This document shows positions 29,966-39,588 of a stretch of DNA of 64,000 nt, in pieces. The position numbers and the translations under genes are program-made. Positions within the stretch are counted from its first letter, which is position 1. Each line of letters begins with the position of its first letter. The notes beneath the pieces were generated by a model that was not told where the DNA came from, did not search any database, and saw nothing but the letters and a program-made list of their open reading frames with translations. Source of the stretch: an uncultured Gammaproteobacteria bacterium (lineage in GTDB: Bacteria > Pseudomonadota > Gammaproteobacteria > Pseudomonadales > Litorivicinaceae); the NCBI GenBank assembly GCA_913057215.1, contig CAJXNQ010000001.1:1-64000 (forward strand). Reading direction: 5' to 3'.

Positions 29966-30319
29966 ATGAAAAGATTGAACTCTGACGACAACGTATTTAA
30001 GCAACGCGCACTTGCGATTCTTCGTGTGATCGAGGGCAGTGAGGAGGTATCACAGCGTGATATCGCAGAGCGTATTGACTCGAGTCTTGGAACAACAAAC
30101 CAAGCCCTGAAAGTACTAATCGATGAGGGTGTGGTCCGCGCGGAAGGCGTGACAACCTCAAAGGGCAAGCGTGGCTTTTTGTATCACCTCACCCCACAAG
30201 GTCTTGAAGAGCGTTTTCGGCTGACGCGGGATTACCTGAATTGGCGTAAGCAAGAAGTGCAGGCGATTTCTCAAGAGATCGAGACATTGGAGGCGGAACT
30301 CAATCGAGTCAACCGCTAG
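29966..30319 (+). CDS. MarR/winged-helix regulator (EPS-associated type)
   Basis: ALAILRVIEGSEEVSQRDIAERIDSSLGTTNQALKVLIDEGVVRAEG...GFLYHLTPQGLEER. Confidence 0.75.
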   Translation: MKRLNSDDNVFKQRALAILRVIEGSEEVSQRDIAERIDSSLGTTNQALKVLIDEGVVRAEGVTTSKGKRGFLYHLTPQGLEERFRLTRDYLNWRKQEVQAISQEIETLEAELNRVNR

Positions 30320-30546
30320 CTCGATTCCTCGGAATTGAGTGATTCGGGCCCATAATAGTGCTCGACGCCCTGACTGATGGCATAGCACGCCAGCGCAGTT
30401 GTTTTGGGAATCTTAAAGGGCTTTCCATCGCGTTCACCCTTTTCATAGTACTGGATCGTGCGTTTTTTTAGGCCGAGCTTTTTTGCAGCGCCCTCTTGGG
30501 TTAGGCCGTACTCCCTCCGCCAGGCTTTAAATTCTTTGGGTTTCAT
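30316..30546 (-). CDS. small XRE-like HTH protein
   Basis: MKPKEFKAWRREYGLTQEGAAKKLGLKKRTIQYYEKGER. Confidence 0.75.
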   Translation of the reverse strand: MKPKEFKAWRREYGLTQEGAAKKLGLKKRTIQYYEKGERDGKPFKIPKTTALACYAISQGVEHYYGPESLNSEESS

Positions 30547-30663
30547 GAAACGCCGATTGTGTCCTTCCTCGTTGGGCGCGTAGTATGAAGCCTGATGTGT
30601 CTGATTGTATGACGATTTGATGACTCTTTAGCGCACTGGGTGCGTTTTTGGCGGGCGCGTACC

Positions 30664-30677
30664 TTGATGTATCTCAA
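30664..30677 (+). promoter_or_regulatory. candidate FNR/Anr box upstream of hemN
   Basis: TTGATgtatCTCAA, 9/10 match to TTGAT-N4-ATCAA. Confidence 0.35.
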
Positions 30678-30711
30678 TGCGCGATCGGTGGGTTTGCATG
30701 ATCATACTCGG

Positions 30712-32067
30712 ATGAAAGGATTCGAGACGTTGAAGGCGTATGGCTTGTTCGATCGCAATGTGCCGCGATACACAAGCTACCCCACAGCCACCCATTTTAA
30801 GGCGCAGGTTGAACCCGGCCGTCAGGCAAGATGGTTACAGCAATTGCAACCTGGCCAGTCCATTTCCCTGTACGTGCATATTCCTTTTTGTCGAAGAGTG
30901 TGTTGGTTTTGCGCGTGTCGGACGCAGGGATTGGCCGGAGATTCGCGGCTTAATCGGTATCTGGATGGCTTGCACCGAGAAATCGCATGGGTTGCGGATA
31001 GGCTGCCGACAGGTGTCACCGTATCACGTTTGCACCTCGGCGGTGGAACGCCAACATTGCTCAGTCCTGACCAGCTCAGTGCATTGGTCGGAGCTATTCA
31101 ACATCGGTTTGAATTCGATCACCGGGTCGAATTCTCAGTTGAAATTGATCCAAATGAAATTGATTCAGAACGCCTCGCTGTCCTCAGCCATGCCGGAATG
31201 AATCGCGCTTCAGTAGGCGTACAGGATTTTGATCCGCGCGTGCAGCAAGCGATTGGTCGAAGCCAATCGTACGAAATCACCGCACAGGTGGTGAGCCAAT
31301 TGAGAGCCCACGATATCCAGAGTCTGAATGTCGATATGTTGTATGGACTGCCATATCAGACAGAGGCGCGACTGGTCAGATCCATCGAATTACTGCATGC
31401 ATTAGCGCCCGATCGAGTGGCTTTGTATGGGTATGCACATGTGCCCTGGATGGCGAAGCGTCAGATTCTAATCCCAACAGACGCCTTACCGAGCACGGAG
31501 GCGCGTTTTTACTTGGCCGAACGCGCGCACAGTCAGTGGACATCACAGGGCTATGAGGCGATCGGCATCGATCACTTTGCACGCCCGGATGATGGCTTGG
31601 CGCGTGCGAAACATCAGGGTCTACTGCGGCGCAATTTTCAGGGATACACCGATGACACCGCGCCAACACTCATCGGTTTAGGTGCATCAGCGATCTCAAA
31701 GTACCCTCAGGGCTTTATTCAGAATGACCCAGACACAGCGGGTTATTTGGCGCGTATTGAGACCGGTCAGAGTGCCGGGACTCGCGGGCATGTTTTTCGT
31801 GGAGAGGATGGTACGCGTGCGCGCGCAATTGAGATGTTGTTGTGTGATTTTGCCATTGATTTTCACCAACTCGAGGCTGTCGATGCACACGGAGCTGCGC
31901 AGTGTCGACAGATTGCAAGCCATGTCGCCTCGAATTTTGGAAAGGCGGTATCGCTCTCTGAAGAGGCCCTGGCGATCCCACCTGCCATGAGACCTTTGAC
32001 TCGCCTGATAGCGCAGTGGTTCGATGGCTATGAGGTCGCAAGTAGTGCCCATAGCTCAGCCATCTAA
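30712..32067 (+). CDS. hemN: oxygen-independent coproporphyrinogen III oxidase
   Basis: NVPRYTSYPTATHF; radical-SAM YVHIPFCRRVCWFCACRTQ; likely start 30712. Confidence 0.93.
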   Translation: MKGFETLKAYGLFDRNVPRYTSYPTATHFKAQVEPGRQARWLQQLQPGQSISLYVHIPFCRRVCWFCACRTQGLAGDSRLNRYLDGLHREIAWVADRLPTGVTVSRLHLGGGTPTLLSPDQLSALVGAIQHRFEFDHRVEFSVEIDPNEIDSERLAVLSHAGMNRASVGVQDFDPRVQQAIGRSQSYEITAQVVSQLRAHDIQSLNVDMLYGLPYQTEARLVRSIELLHALAPDRVALYGYAHVPWMAKRQILIPTDALPSTEARFYLAERAHSQWTSQGYEAIGIDHFARPDDGLARAKHQGLLRRNFQGYTDDTAPTLIGLGASAISKYPQGFIQNDPDTAGYLARIETGQSAGTRGHVFRGEDGTRARAIEMLLCDFAIDFHQLEAVDAHGAAQCRQIASHVASNFGKAVSLSEEALAIPPAMRPLTRLIAQWFDGYEVASSAHSSAI

Positions 32068-32108
32068 GTCCCGGTAATTCAACGCTTCACTATTCTTAAG
32101 TGCACATA

Positions 32109-32137
32109 TTGCATAACGCACTTTATGCGCTTATAAT
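32109..32137 (+). promoter_or_regulatory. sigma70-like promoter with internal dyad
   Basis: ttgcat (32109-32114), 17-bp spacer, tataat (32132-32137); GCATAA-cgcact-TTATGC dyad (32111-32128) within spacer. Confidence 0.55.
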
Positions 32138-32173
32138 CAGCATTGTCCAAAACATAATGACAGGAGGACAGTG

Positions 32174-32329
32174 ATGATTCCCGTAGGTGTAGGACGCAGT
32201 CTGATGACTTCTTATCGAGCGCTTGCAGATCATGAGATTCGTGCCCGAAAGCAACGCAAGATGTTATGTCGGCATGAGATTGGAAAGAAAACACTGTTGA
32301 TTCGTTGGTTGTTGGGCATCCGATTCTAA
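32174..32329 (+). CDS. putative 51-aa basic small protein (not in ORF track)
   Basis: Read directly: MIPVGVGRSLMTSYRALADHEIRARKQRKMLCRHEIGKKTLLIRWLLGIRF*; strong SD aggagg 8 bp upstream and consensus -10. Confidence 0.6.
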   Translation: MIPVGVGRSLMTSYRALADHEIRARKQRKMLCRHEIGKKTLLIRWLLGIRF

Positions 32330-32353
32330 CGTCGGATCCCTCGCGAACAGGAT

Positions 32354-32956
32354 TTAGCGCGGGTCGGAAAAGGCGCGGATGAGCGCATGGCGGAGCTCAA
32401 TGGATTGATCGCCGGTTACCTCAAATACGAATGCTCGCCGCCGCTGGCCGACACAGTTTAGGAACTCTTCGGTTTTTCGGTACCAAGGTCTCAGTAAGTA
32501 ATCGTCAAAAAACACCCGTGTACCGGGTTTTGCGTACCAGGCGGTCGCCAGCGCGCAGGCTAAACGAAACCGTCCATCGATCAATACCAAATCTGCATGT
32601 GGGCATACGCGCCATGGACTGATCGCATACCGCATCCAGCGCCACTGTGCTCTCAACGTTTTGGGATAGCCAAGTGCTGTCACTGAACCCAAATCGATAT
32701 GGATCGGGTTCCAGTATCCCGGCTCTCGAGTCGCAAAATAAGGCTTGAGTGCATCCAGAAAGCGCGCATCCGATTCCACCGTGGTAATCGATTGGATTGG
32801 ATGTGTGGATGCAAACCGGGTGGAACCTCCGGCACCGTACTCAATGAAATGATCTGAATCCTGCAGAAGCTCCGACAAAAGCGCGGTGCATTTTGTGGAC
32901 ATCCAGGGCGTTGAGGCGATTTGAGGATCGGGATGCGATCGGAAAAGCAGATTCAT
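32354..32956 (-). CDS. SAM-methyltransferase-like protein of unknown function
   Basis: DHFIEYGAGGSTRFA, ITTVESDARFLDALK, ADLVLIDGRFR, FFDDY Rossmann-like pattern. Confidence 0.65.
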   Translation of the reverse strand: MNLLFRSHPDPQIASTPWMSTKCTALLSELLQDSDHFIEYGAGGSTRFASTHPIQSITTVESDARFLDALKPYFATREPGYWNPIHIDLGSVTALGYPKTLRAQWRWMRYAISPWRVCPHADLVLIDGRFRLACALATAWYAKPGTRVFFDDYLLRPWYRKTEEFLNCVGQRRRAFVFEVTGDQSIELRHALIRAFSDPR

Positions 32957-32974
32957 TGCGAAAAGATAGAGTGG

Positions 32975-33001
32975 AAAAATGACAGTTTGATGTCATTTTT
33001 T
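32975..33001. terminator. low-GC bidirectional terminator-like hairpin
   Basis: aaaaatgaca-gtttga-tgtcattttt: perfect 10-bp inverted repeat with A/T-tract ends. Confidence 0.5.
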
Positions 33002-33124
33002 ACGTGGCTTGGGCCTTTGATCCTCAGCGATCCATTTTTTGATCACGCCGGCAATGCGTCGTGGATTCTGTTGGACCTCCGCTCTCAGTTTCAAAAACTC
33101 GCGGATCCGGTCGTCTTCTGACAT
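32993..33124 (-). CDS. small hypothetical protein (43 aa)
   Basis: MSEDDRIREFLKLRAEVQQNPRRIAGVIKKWIAEDQRPKPRKK; aggaag RBS before ATG at 33124; longer 33271 start possible. Confidence 0.5.
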   Translation of the reverse strand: MSEDDRIREFLKLRAEVQQNPRRIAGVIKKWIAEDQRPKPRKK

Positions 33125-33309
33125 GTTACTTCCTTCGAATTTTTCGGTTTCAGCGTCGCTCTCGATCATCATGTATCGGCGATTCGGGGTCAAACTGTAA
33201 TTCCATTCCGACTTTTGATCCGTGTATATTGCCCACGCGATGTGTTGAAACGCGGAAGCGTAGTTAACCACCGGGTTAGCATCTCGTGACCAACATAAGG
33301 AATAACAAC

Positions 33310-33606
33310 ATGAAATATCCGCTTGGCATTCTCGTTCTCATGACGCTGACGGGTTGTGCGGGAACGACCGAGAATATGCGCACCTGGATGGGGGTCAGTC
33401 AGTCGGAGCTCGTCGAACAGTTGGGAGCGCCACATGCGCGCGAGGTCAGTCAATTCGGTACGACCTTCGTATGGGATCGGTATGAGGATGAGGCCGCGTC
33501 CTGTCAGGATCAGTTCACTGTCAAAAACAATGTCGTGATCAGTTATTTTTCAAATTGTGGTCTGTGGGCTGGCTACTTCGCACCCGTTTATCGAGGGGCG
33601 CGCTAA
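33310..33606 (+). CDS. putative lipoprotein, SmpA/OmlA-like fold
   Basis: Lipobox MTLTGCAG; GVSQSELVEQLGAPHAREVSQFGTTFVWDRYE. Confidence 0.65.
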   Translation: MKYPLGILVLMTLTGCAGTTENMRTWMGVSQSELVEQLGAPHAREVSQFGTTFVWDRYEDEAASCQDQFTVKNNVVISYFSNCGLWAGYFAPVYRGAR

Positions 33607-33647
33607 TTTCATGTGGATCCTGGCATGGGTTGAGTCGAGGTCATCTC

Positions 33648-33863
33648 ATGGCATTTTTTAATGATGAGGGTGAAATCCACTTCACACCTGCTGAACTTCA
33701 CGCGTTAGAGACTGAGTTTTTTCAGTTTGAAGAGAAGATTGCTCATATCGATCCAGAATCACTCCGAACAGAACTGCTCGCCAGCAAATGGAATGAGCTC
33801 ATCATGCGTGAGCGTTTGGCTTTGATTGAACGGAAGCCCGAGAAGAAAAATTGGTTCGGCTAA
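33648..33863 (+). CDS. hypothetical protein (71 aa)
   Basis: MAFFNDEGEIHFTPAELHALETEFFQFEEKIAHIDPESLRTELL...KNWFG; internal start preferred over 33555. Confidence 0.5.
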   Translation: MAFFNDEGEIHFTPAELHALETEFFQFEEKIAHIDPESLRTELLASKWNELIMRERLALIERKPEKKNWFG

Positions 33864-33894
33864 CCGTGGTCAGCGGTCCATAGGACTCATGCGA

Positions 33895-33971
33895 TGGTGT
33901 CCCGAACAGGAATCGAACCTGTGACCTGCCGCTTAGGAGGCGGCCGCTCTATCCTACTGAGCTACCGGGAC
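33895..33971 (-). tRNA. tRNA-Arg(CCT)
   Basis: Reverse complement GTCCCGGTAGCTCAGTAGGATAGAGCGGCCGCCTCCTAAGCGGC...CAGGTTCGATTCCTGTTCGGGACACCA. Confidence 0.95.
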
Positions 33972-34035
33972 ATGTGCTGTCAGGCTAGCATGCACCGACA
34001 TTCCGCGCATCGTGCATCTTCGGTACACTGACTCC

Positions 34036-34644
34036 ATGCAGAATAAACCAAGCGCTTTCGAATTTCAGGGGCTGACGTGTGAGCGCGACGATCGCCTTCT
34101 TTTTAAGAATTTAAGCCGCGTTTTAGAACCCGGTGCATTGCTCCGTGTTGCAGGTCCAAACGGAGCCGGTAAAACGACGCTGTTGCGAATTCTGAGCGGG
34201 TTGTATGAAGCGGATTCCGGGACTATTACGATGGCTGGCGACCCGGTTTCGGAAAGTCGCCACAGGATTTTATATTTGGGGCATAAGCCGCAAGTGGCAC
34301 GTGATCTGTCGGTTTTTGATAACCTCCAATTTCTCACAGGTCTTGGTTTTGATCCATTGCAGTCAGCGCTCAAGGCTGTCGGCTTGCAGCATTACCACGA
34401 CAGTCTGGTTCGCGAATTGTCTCAAGGTCAGGGTCGGCGATGCGCTCTCGCTCGCTTGTGGTGCTCGGATGCGAGTCTTTGGATTCTTGATGAGCCCTAT
34501 ACCGCACTCGACGTTCATATGGTCCAAGTCCTTGATCAACGGATCAATGCGCATGTGTCGCAGGGTGGAATCTGTATCTTTACCACCCATCAGCCACCTC
34601 ATGACTTGAGCTTTGATACGCTGGAGCTCGGTCGTGTCCATTGA
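34036..34644 (+). CDS. ccmA: heme exporter ATP-binding protein CcmA
   Basis: VAGPNGAGKTTLLRILSGL, LSQGQGRRCALARLW, WILDEPYTALD; first gene of ccm operon. Confidence 0.94.
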   Translation: MQNKPSAFEFQGLTCERDDRLLFKNLSRVLEPGALLRVAGPNGAGKTTLLRILSGLYEADSGTITMAGDPVSESRHRILYLGHKPQVARDLSVFDNLQFLTGLGFDPLQSALKAVGLQHYHDSLVRELSQGQGRRCALARLWCSDASLWILDEPYTALDVHMVQVLDQRINAHVSQGGICIFTTHQPPHDLSFDTLELGRVH

Positions 34645-35308
34645 ACGGCGCCTGATCGCGCGTGAGATTCGTTTGTTGTTGTCACGGCCAGGTGACGTTG
34701 TGAAACCCATGTGGTTTTTGATGCTGGTGATTTCCATGGTCCCGATGGCGCTCGCCCCTGATTCGGATCTTTTGTCTGAAATAGGCTCCGCGATGATTTG
34801 GGTCGCAACCCTGTTGGCGCTTCTTCTGAATACAGATCACCTGTTTCGTGATGATTTCAATGACGGTGTGCTCGAGCAGTGGTTGTTTTTTGATCGCCCG
34901 CTGGCTTGGCTTGTGGCACTGAAGTTGGTGACCCATTGGTTATTTTACGTAGTGCCCTTGATCTTGATCACGCCAGTGGCTGGCCTGATGTTATCGATAA
35001 CGGGTAACGTATTAGGCGCGCTTTTGGTAACATTGATGGTAGCGACACCGGCATTGACGTGTTTTACCGCGTTGGGTGCTGCGTTGACCCTCGGGTCTTC
35101 GCGATCTGGGATGCTCGGTGTGCTGGTGATGATGCCTCTGTTTGTGCCAGTTGTGATCTTGGCGGCAGGGGTTCTGATTCGAGCCACGGACGGCTCAGAA
35201 GTGCTGCCATTGCTGGCACTTCTCGGCGCGTTCAGCGTTGCCTCGGCCTGTTTGGTGCCGCTGGCGGTTGCTGCCGCATTACGACTGAATATCGGAGGTT
35301 CGAGTTAG
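34634..35308 (+). CDS. ccmB: heme exporter protein CcmB
   Basis: LIAREIRLLLSRPGD...; position between ccmA and ccmC; GTG start 34634. Confidence 0.93.
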   Translation: MSIERRLIAREIRLLLSRPGDVVKPMWFLMLVISMVPMALAPDSDLLSEIGSAMIWVATLLALLLNTDHLFRDDFNDGVLEQWLFFDRPLAWLVALKLVTHWLFYVVPLILITPVAGLMLSITGNVLGALLVTLMVATPALTCFTALGAALTLGSSRSGMLGVLVMMPLFVPVVILAAGVLIRATDGSEVLPLLALLGAFSVASACLVPLAVAAALRLNIGGSS

Positions 35309-36049
35309 GTGAGTTGGCGCTGGTTTCATCAATGGGGATCGCCCCGCTGGTTTTATGAACGCGCAGGCCGTTGGCAATGGGTCAGTGGCTGGATTGCACT
35401 GATCTTGCTCGTGGTTGGAACGCTGTGGGGTCTTGGCTTTGCCCCTGTCGATTACCAGCAAGGGCATAGCTATCGCATTATCTATCTACACGTCCCCGTG
35501 GCGTTTCTCGCACAAGCCATGTATGCAGCGATGGCCGTCTGTGCCGTGGTCTTATTTGTTTGGAAAATGAAGTTAGCCGATGTCGGCATTCAGGCATTGG
35601 CGGTGGTTGGTTTGGCCTTCACTGTCCTGTCATTGGTCAGTGGCGCAATTTGGGGAAAGCCGACATGGGGGACATATTGGGTTTGGGATGCGCGCCTGAC
35701 CTCCATGCTGATTCTGGCATTTTTATACATGGGCATCATTGGCCTGCGCGCAGCCATTGCAGATCCTGATCAGGCCGGTAAAGCCTGCGCCATTTTGGTA
35801 CTGGTCGGCGTTGTTAACCTGCCGATCATCAAATATTCAGTGGAGTGGTGGAATACCTTGCATCAGCCCGCCAGTCTGAAACTGACCGAAAAACCGGCGA
35901 TGCCCGCATCCATGTGGGTGCCGCTTTTGGTGAATATTGTCGGCTACTACGCGGCTGCTTTCTATCTGGTCTTCGCATCCATGCGCGCTCTTGTGCTTGA
36001 ACGCGAACGCCGGGCAAGTTGGGTGAAAGAGGTGGTCGGTCGTGCCTGA
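35309..36049 (+). CDS. ccmC: heme exporter/chaperone protein CcmC
   Basis: IIYLHVPVAFLAQ, WGKPTWGTYWVWDARLTS. Confidence 0.96.
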   Translation: MSWRWFHQWGSPRWFYERAGRWQWVSGWIALILLVVGTLWGLGFAPVDYQQGHSYRIIYLHVPVAFLAQAMYAAMAVCAVVLFVWKMKLADVGIQALAVVGLAFTVLSLVSGAIWGKPTWGTYWVWDARLTSMLILAFLYMGIIGLRAAIADPDQAGKACAILVLVGVVNLPIIKYSVEWWNTLHQPASLKLTEKPAMPASMWVPLLVNIVGYYAAAFYLVFASMRALVLERERRASWVKEVVGRA

Positions 36050-36239
36050 ATTTCAGTTCGAATCAATGGCGGCATTTTTTGAGATGGCCCCGCACGGCGC
36101 CTTTGTCTGGCCAGTGTATCTGCTCGGGGTTGTGATCCTCGGTGGCTTGACTTGGTCGATGGCACGTCAGCACCAACGGGCTATCCGCCAGATTCGACGT
36201 AACATTGAGCGGGAGGAGTTCGATGAATCCGAAGCGTAA
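36042..36239 (+). CDS. ccmD: heme exporter protein CcmD
   Basis: Small single-TM protein ([17 protein letters not shown]), between ccmC and ccmE. Confidence 0.9.
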   Translation: MPEFQFESMAAFFEMAPHGAFVWPVYLLGVVILGGLTWSMARQHQRAIRQIRRNIEREEFDESEA

Positions 36240-36675
36240 ACAGCGTCTCTATGTCATTTTCGGTCTTGTCGGCGGCTTGGGAGTGGCCGTGGGGCTGGTG
36301 ATGTATGCATTGAGCCAGAACATCAATTTGTTTTTTACACCCACACAGATCGCGGGAGGTCAGGCGCCTGAAGCGCAAATGATTCGCGTCGGTGGCATGG
36401 TTGCCGAGGGCACTGTGTATCGAAATCCAGAGAGTTTGGAAGTGGCCTTTGATGTGACGGACTTTGATCACAATGTGCGCGTGACGTACTCCGGAATCCT
36501 GCCTGATTTATTTCGCGAAGGACAAGGTGTTGTCGTGCAAGGACGGGTCAGCCAAGGCACTTTTCAAGCCACTGAAGTCCTCGCGAAGCACGATGAGAAC
36601 TACATGCCACCTGAGGTCACAGAGGCACTCAGGCAGTCGGGTCAACTGGATAAGATGAAGGGGATGGGGCAATGA
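36223..36675 (+). CDS. ccmE: cytochrome c-type biogenesis heme chaperone CcmE
   Basis: [30 protein letters not shown] heme-binding motif. Confidence 0.96.
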   Translation: MNPKRKQRLYVIFGLVGGLGVAVGLVMYALSQNINLFFTPTQIAGGQAPEAQMIRVGGMVAEGTVYRNPESLEVAFDVTDFDHNVRVTYSGILPDLFREGQGVVVQGRVSQGTFQATEVLAKHDENYMPPEVTEALRQSGQLDKMKGMGQ

Positions 36676-38660
36676 TGACACCAGAGATTGGTCACTATGC
36701 ATTGGTGTTGGCCTTTGCGTTGGCGATTTGTCAGTCGGTTTTCCCCCTGTATGGATATTTCACCAAACAGGATGGTTTTGTTGCGACGGCGAAGCCGCTT
36801 GCCAATCTCCAAGGCTTGGCACTTTTGATCTCATTCATTGTGCTGACAGCAGGGTTTCTGTCTCATGACTTCACCATTAAGTATGTCGCCGACAATTCAA
36901 ACCTGAACTTGCCCTGGTATTTCCGCATGAGTGCGGTCTGGGGGGCGCATGAGGGATCTCTGCTGCTCTGGGCCTTGATTCTGGCCTTTTGGGGCGTGGC
37001 TGTGGCCTTTTTCAGTCAAGGCATCCCAGAGCGGATGGCAGCGCTTGTGTTGTCGGTCATGGGGATGATTGCGGTTGGATTCTTGGCCTTTATGTTGTTT
37101 ACCTCCAACCCATTTGTGCGAATTTTACCCTTCGCGCCAGCAAATGGGTCGGATCTGAATCCCTTGTTGCAAGATCCAGGACTCATTTTTCACCCACCCA
37201 TGTTGTACATGGGTTATGTGGGCTTGTCGGTGGCCTTTGCATTTGCCATGGCGTCACTGATCTCCGGTGAACTGAATGAAAAGTGGGCGCGATGGTCGCG
37301 TCCATGGACCACTGTTGCCTGGGCCTTTCTCACCCTCGGAATTGGTCTTGGAAGCTGGTGGGCATATTACGAGCTCGGCTGGGGTGGCTGGTGGTTCTGG
37401 GATCCCGTCGAAAACGCCTCATTGATTCCTTGGCTGGTTGCGACTGCCTTGATGCATTCATTGGCAGTGACTGAAAAACGCGGTCTTTTCCGCAGTTGGA
37501 CACTGCTCTTGGCCATTGCAGCCTTCTCGCTGTCGCTGCTTGGAACCTTTTTGGTGCGCTCGGGCGTCTTGACCTCGGTCCACGCGTTTGCCAATGATCC
37601 CGATCGGGGCGTCTTTATCTTGGCATTTTTGGTCTTGGTTGTTGGCAGTTCGTTGACCTTGTTTGCGGTTCGCGCATCGACTGTTTCAAAGCCGGGCGAG
37701 TTTGGTTGGGTCTCTCGAGAGTCATTCCTCTTGTTCAACAATTTAATCCTCACCGTCATGGCTGTCAGTGTGCTTCTTGGCACGCTGTATCCCTTGTTGG
37801 TTGATTCGCTGGGTGGCGGCAAGGTCTCGGTTGGTCCTCCATTCTTCAACGCCGTATTTGTCCCGTTGACAGCGATCCTCGTCAGCGGGATGGCCTTTGG
37901 GCCTTTGTCAAATTGGCGAAGCTCGGATGATCCGAAGCTATTTCGTCCATTGATCGTGACCTTGATTGTAAGTGTGGTAGCCGGTCTAGTCTGGCCTTTT
38001 GTGCATGATGGCCAGTTTTCGATCCCGACTGCCATTGGTGTCACTGTGGCACTTTGGCTTGCGATCGCAACCGTCATTGATCTGGTTCGTAAAGTGAGAT
38101 CCTACGGTGGACTTGGCGTCACCTTGTCTCGCGTCGAGAAGGGTACCATTGGAATGTGGCTGGCCCATTTCGGTGTGGCTGTCATGATTTTTGGGGTGGT
38201 GATGGTTGAGAACCACACAGTGCATCGTGATCTGCGCATGGGTGTGGGTGATACGCAAACCCTTGGCCAATATGACGTGATCATGACTGATCTGAAGGTC
38301 ATTGATGGGCCCAACTTCGTGTCCGATGCAGCCACCTTTGAGATCTATCAGGGTGATCGACTGTATAAGACGGTGATGCCTGAGAAGCGGCGGTATGACG
38401 CCTCGGGGATGATCATGACAGAAGCGGCCATTGATTCTGGATTCACGCGCGATCTGTACATTGCAATGGGTGAGCCGCTGGGCGGTGGTGACTGGGCAGT
38501 GCGATTGTCCATCAAACCCTATGTGGACTGGATCTGGGCCGGGGCACTCTTGATGGGAATCGGCGGATTTGTCGCGATCACCGACAAGCGCTATAGACGA
38601 CGTGTGACCCGTAATACACCGGACACCGAAGTTGCAGGCGTTGACGGAGCGCGTGCATGA
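36672..38660 (+). CDS. ccmF: heme lyase subunit CcmF
   Basis: [35 protein letters not shown]. Confidence 0.97.
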   Translation: MMTPEIGHYALVLAFALAICQSVFPLYGYFTKQDGFVATAKPLANLQGLALLISFIVLTAGFLSHDFTIKYVADNSNLNLPWYFRMSAVWGAHEGSLLLWALILAFWGVAVAFFSQGIPERMAALVLSVMGMIAVGFLAFMLFTSNPFVRILPFAPANGSDLNPLLQDPGLIFHPPMLYMGYVGLSVAFAFAMASLISGELNEKWARWSRPWTTVAWAFLTLGIGLGSWWAYYELGWGGWWFWDPVENASLIPWLVATALMHSLAVTEKRGLFRSWTLLLAIAAFSLSLLGTFLVRSGVLTSVHAFANDPDRGVFILAFLVLVVGSSLTLFAVRASTVSKPGEFGWVSRESFLLFNNLILTVMAVSVLLGTLYPLLVDSLGGGKVSVGPPFFNAVFVPLTAILVSGMAFGPLSNWRSSDDPKLFRPLIVTLIVSVVAGLVWPFVHDGQFSIPTAIGVTVALWLAIATVIDLVRKVRSYGGLGVTLSRVEKGTIGMWLAHFGVAVMIFGVVMVENHTVHRDLRMGVGDTQTLGQYDVIMTDLKVIDGPNFVSDAATFEIYQGDRLYKTVMPEKRRYDASGMIMTEAAIDSGFTRDLYIAMGEPLGGGDWAVRLSIKPYVDWIWAGALLMGIGGFVAITDKRYRRRVTRNTPDTEVAGVDGARA

Positions 38661-39175
38661 AGCGTCTGTGGGTTTGGATGCCGTTGGGTATCTTCCTGAT
38701 TCTGGCTGCGTTTTTCTTCCGGGGATTGAGCTTGGATCCCAATGCGCAACCCTCGGCGTTGATCGGCCAGCCGGTGCCTCCGTTTCAGTTGACAGACCTC
38801 TATTCGGGGCGCGCTCTAACCAATGCAGATCTGCCCACAGAGCCCTTTTTACTCAATGTATGGGCAAGCTGGTGTATCACCTGTCAGGTTGAACACCCGT
38901 ATTTAACCGAGCTCTCTGAGACCATGCCAATCATTGGGCTCAACTACAAAGACACCACCAGCGCAGCAACCAATTGGTTGGCGAATCTCGGTGATCCCTA
39001 CACCTTTCATCTGTTTGATCCAAGTGGCGGGATGGGACTGGATCTGGGCGTGGCCGGAGCACCTGAGACCTTTGTCGTCGACGCTGATGGCATTATCCGC
39101 GCCCGCATCCAAGGGGAAGTCAATCAGCGCGCCTTTGAGGCCGATATCGAACCAGTTTTGAGAGGAGCACGTTGA
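38657..39175 (+). CDS. ccmG: thiol:disulfide interchange protein CcmG/DsbE
   Basis: NVWASWCITCQVEHPYL; GLNYKDTTSAA; GAPETFVVDADG. Confidence 0.95.
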   Translation: MKRLWVWMPLGIFLILAAFFFRGLSLDPNAQPSALIGQPVPPFQLTDLYSGRALTNADLPTEPFLLNVWASWCITCQVEHPYLTELSETMPIIGLNYKDTTSAATNWLANLGDPYTFHLFDPSGGMGLDLGVAGAPETFVVDADGIIRARIQGEVNQRAFEADIEPVLRGAR

Positions 39176-39588
39176 TGCGATGGCTTTCACTCATCATTGG
39201 ATGGCTGTTTGCCGTTAGCGCGATGGCGGCGATCGAGACCTATGATTTTGATTCCAAGGCGCAGGAAGACCGCTTTCGGAGTCTGACCTTGGAGCTTCGG
39301 TGTCCAAAGTGCCAAAACCAAGCCATTGGAGATTCTGACGCTGAGATTTCAGGTGATCTGCGTGCTGAGGTCTATCGACTGCTCAAAGAGGGCGCAACCG
39401 ATCGAGAGATCAAGGATTTCATGGTGGCGCGTTATGGTCGCTATGTGTTGTACAACCCGCCGTTGGATCGCGAAACTCTGGTTTTGTGGTTCGGCCCGGC
39501 CGCGTTTTTGCTGATCGGTGCAATTGCCGTCGCCATGCGAATCCGGCAATCGAAAAAAGCACTCGAGGAAGGAGAAGCGAACGCATGA
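39172..39588 (+). CDS. ccmH: cytochrome c-type biogenesis protein CcmH
   Basis: LELRCPKCQNQAIGDSDAEISGDLRAEV LRCXXCQ motif; YGRYVLYNPPLDRETLVLWFGP. Confidence 0.95.
   Translation: MMRWLSLIIGWLFAVSAMAAIETYDFDSKAQEDRFRSLTLELRCPKCQNQAIGDSDAEISGDLRAEVYRLLKEGATDREIKDFMVARYGRYVLYNPPLDRETLVLWFGPAAFLLIGAIAVAMRIRQSKKALEEGEANA

Noticed and set aside
37367-38077. 236-aa antisense ORF opposite ccmF
   Set aside because: Low-complexity translation antisense to a clearly identified gene; typical shadow ORF
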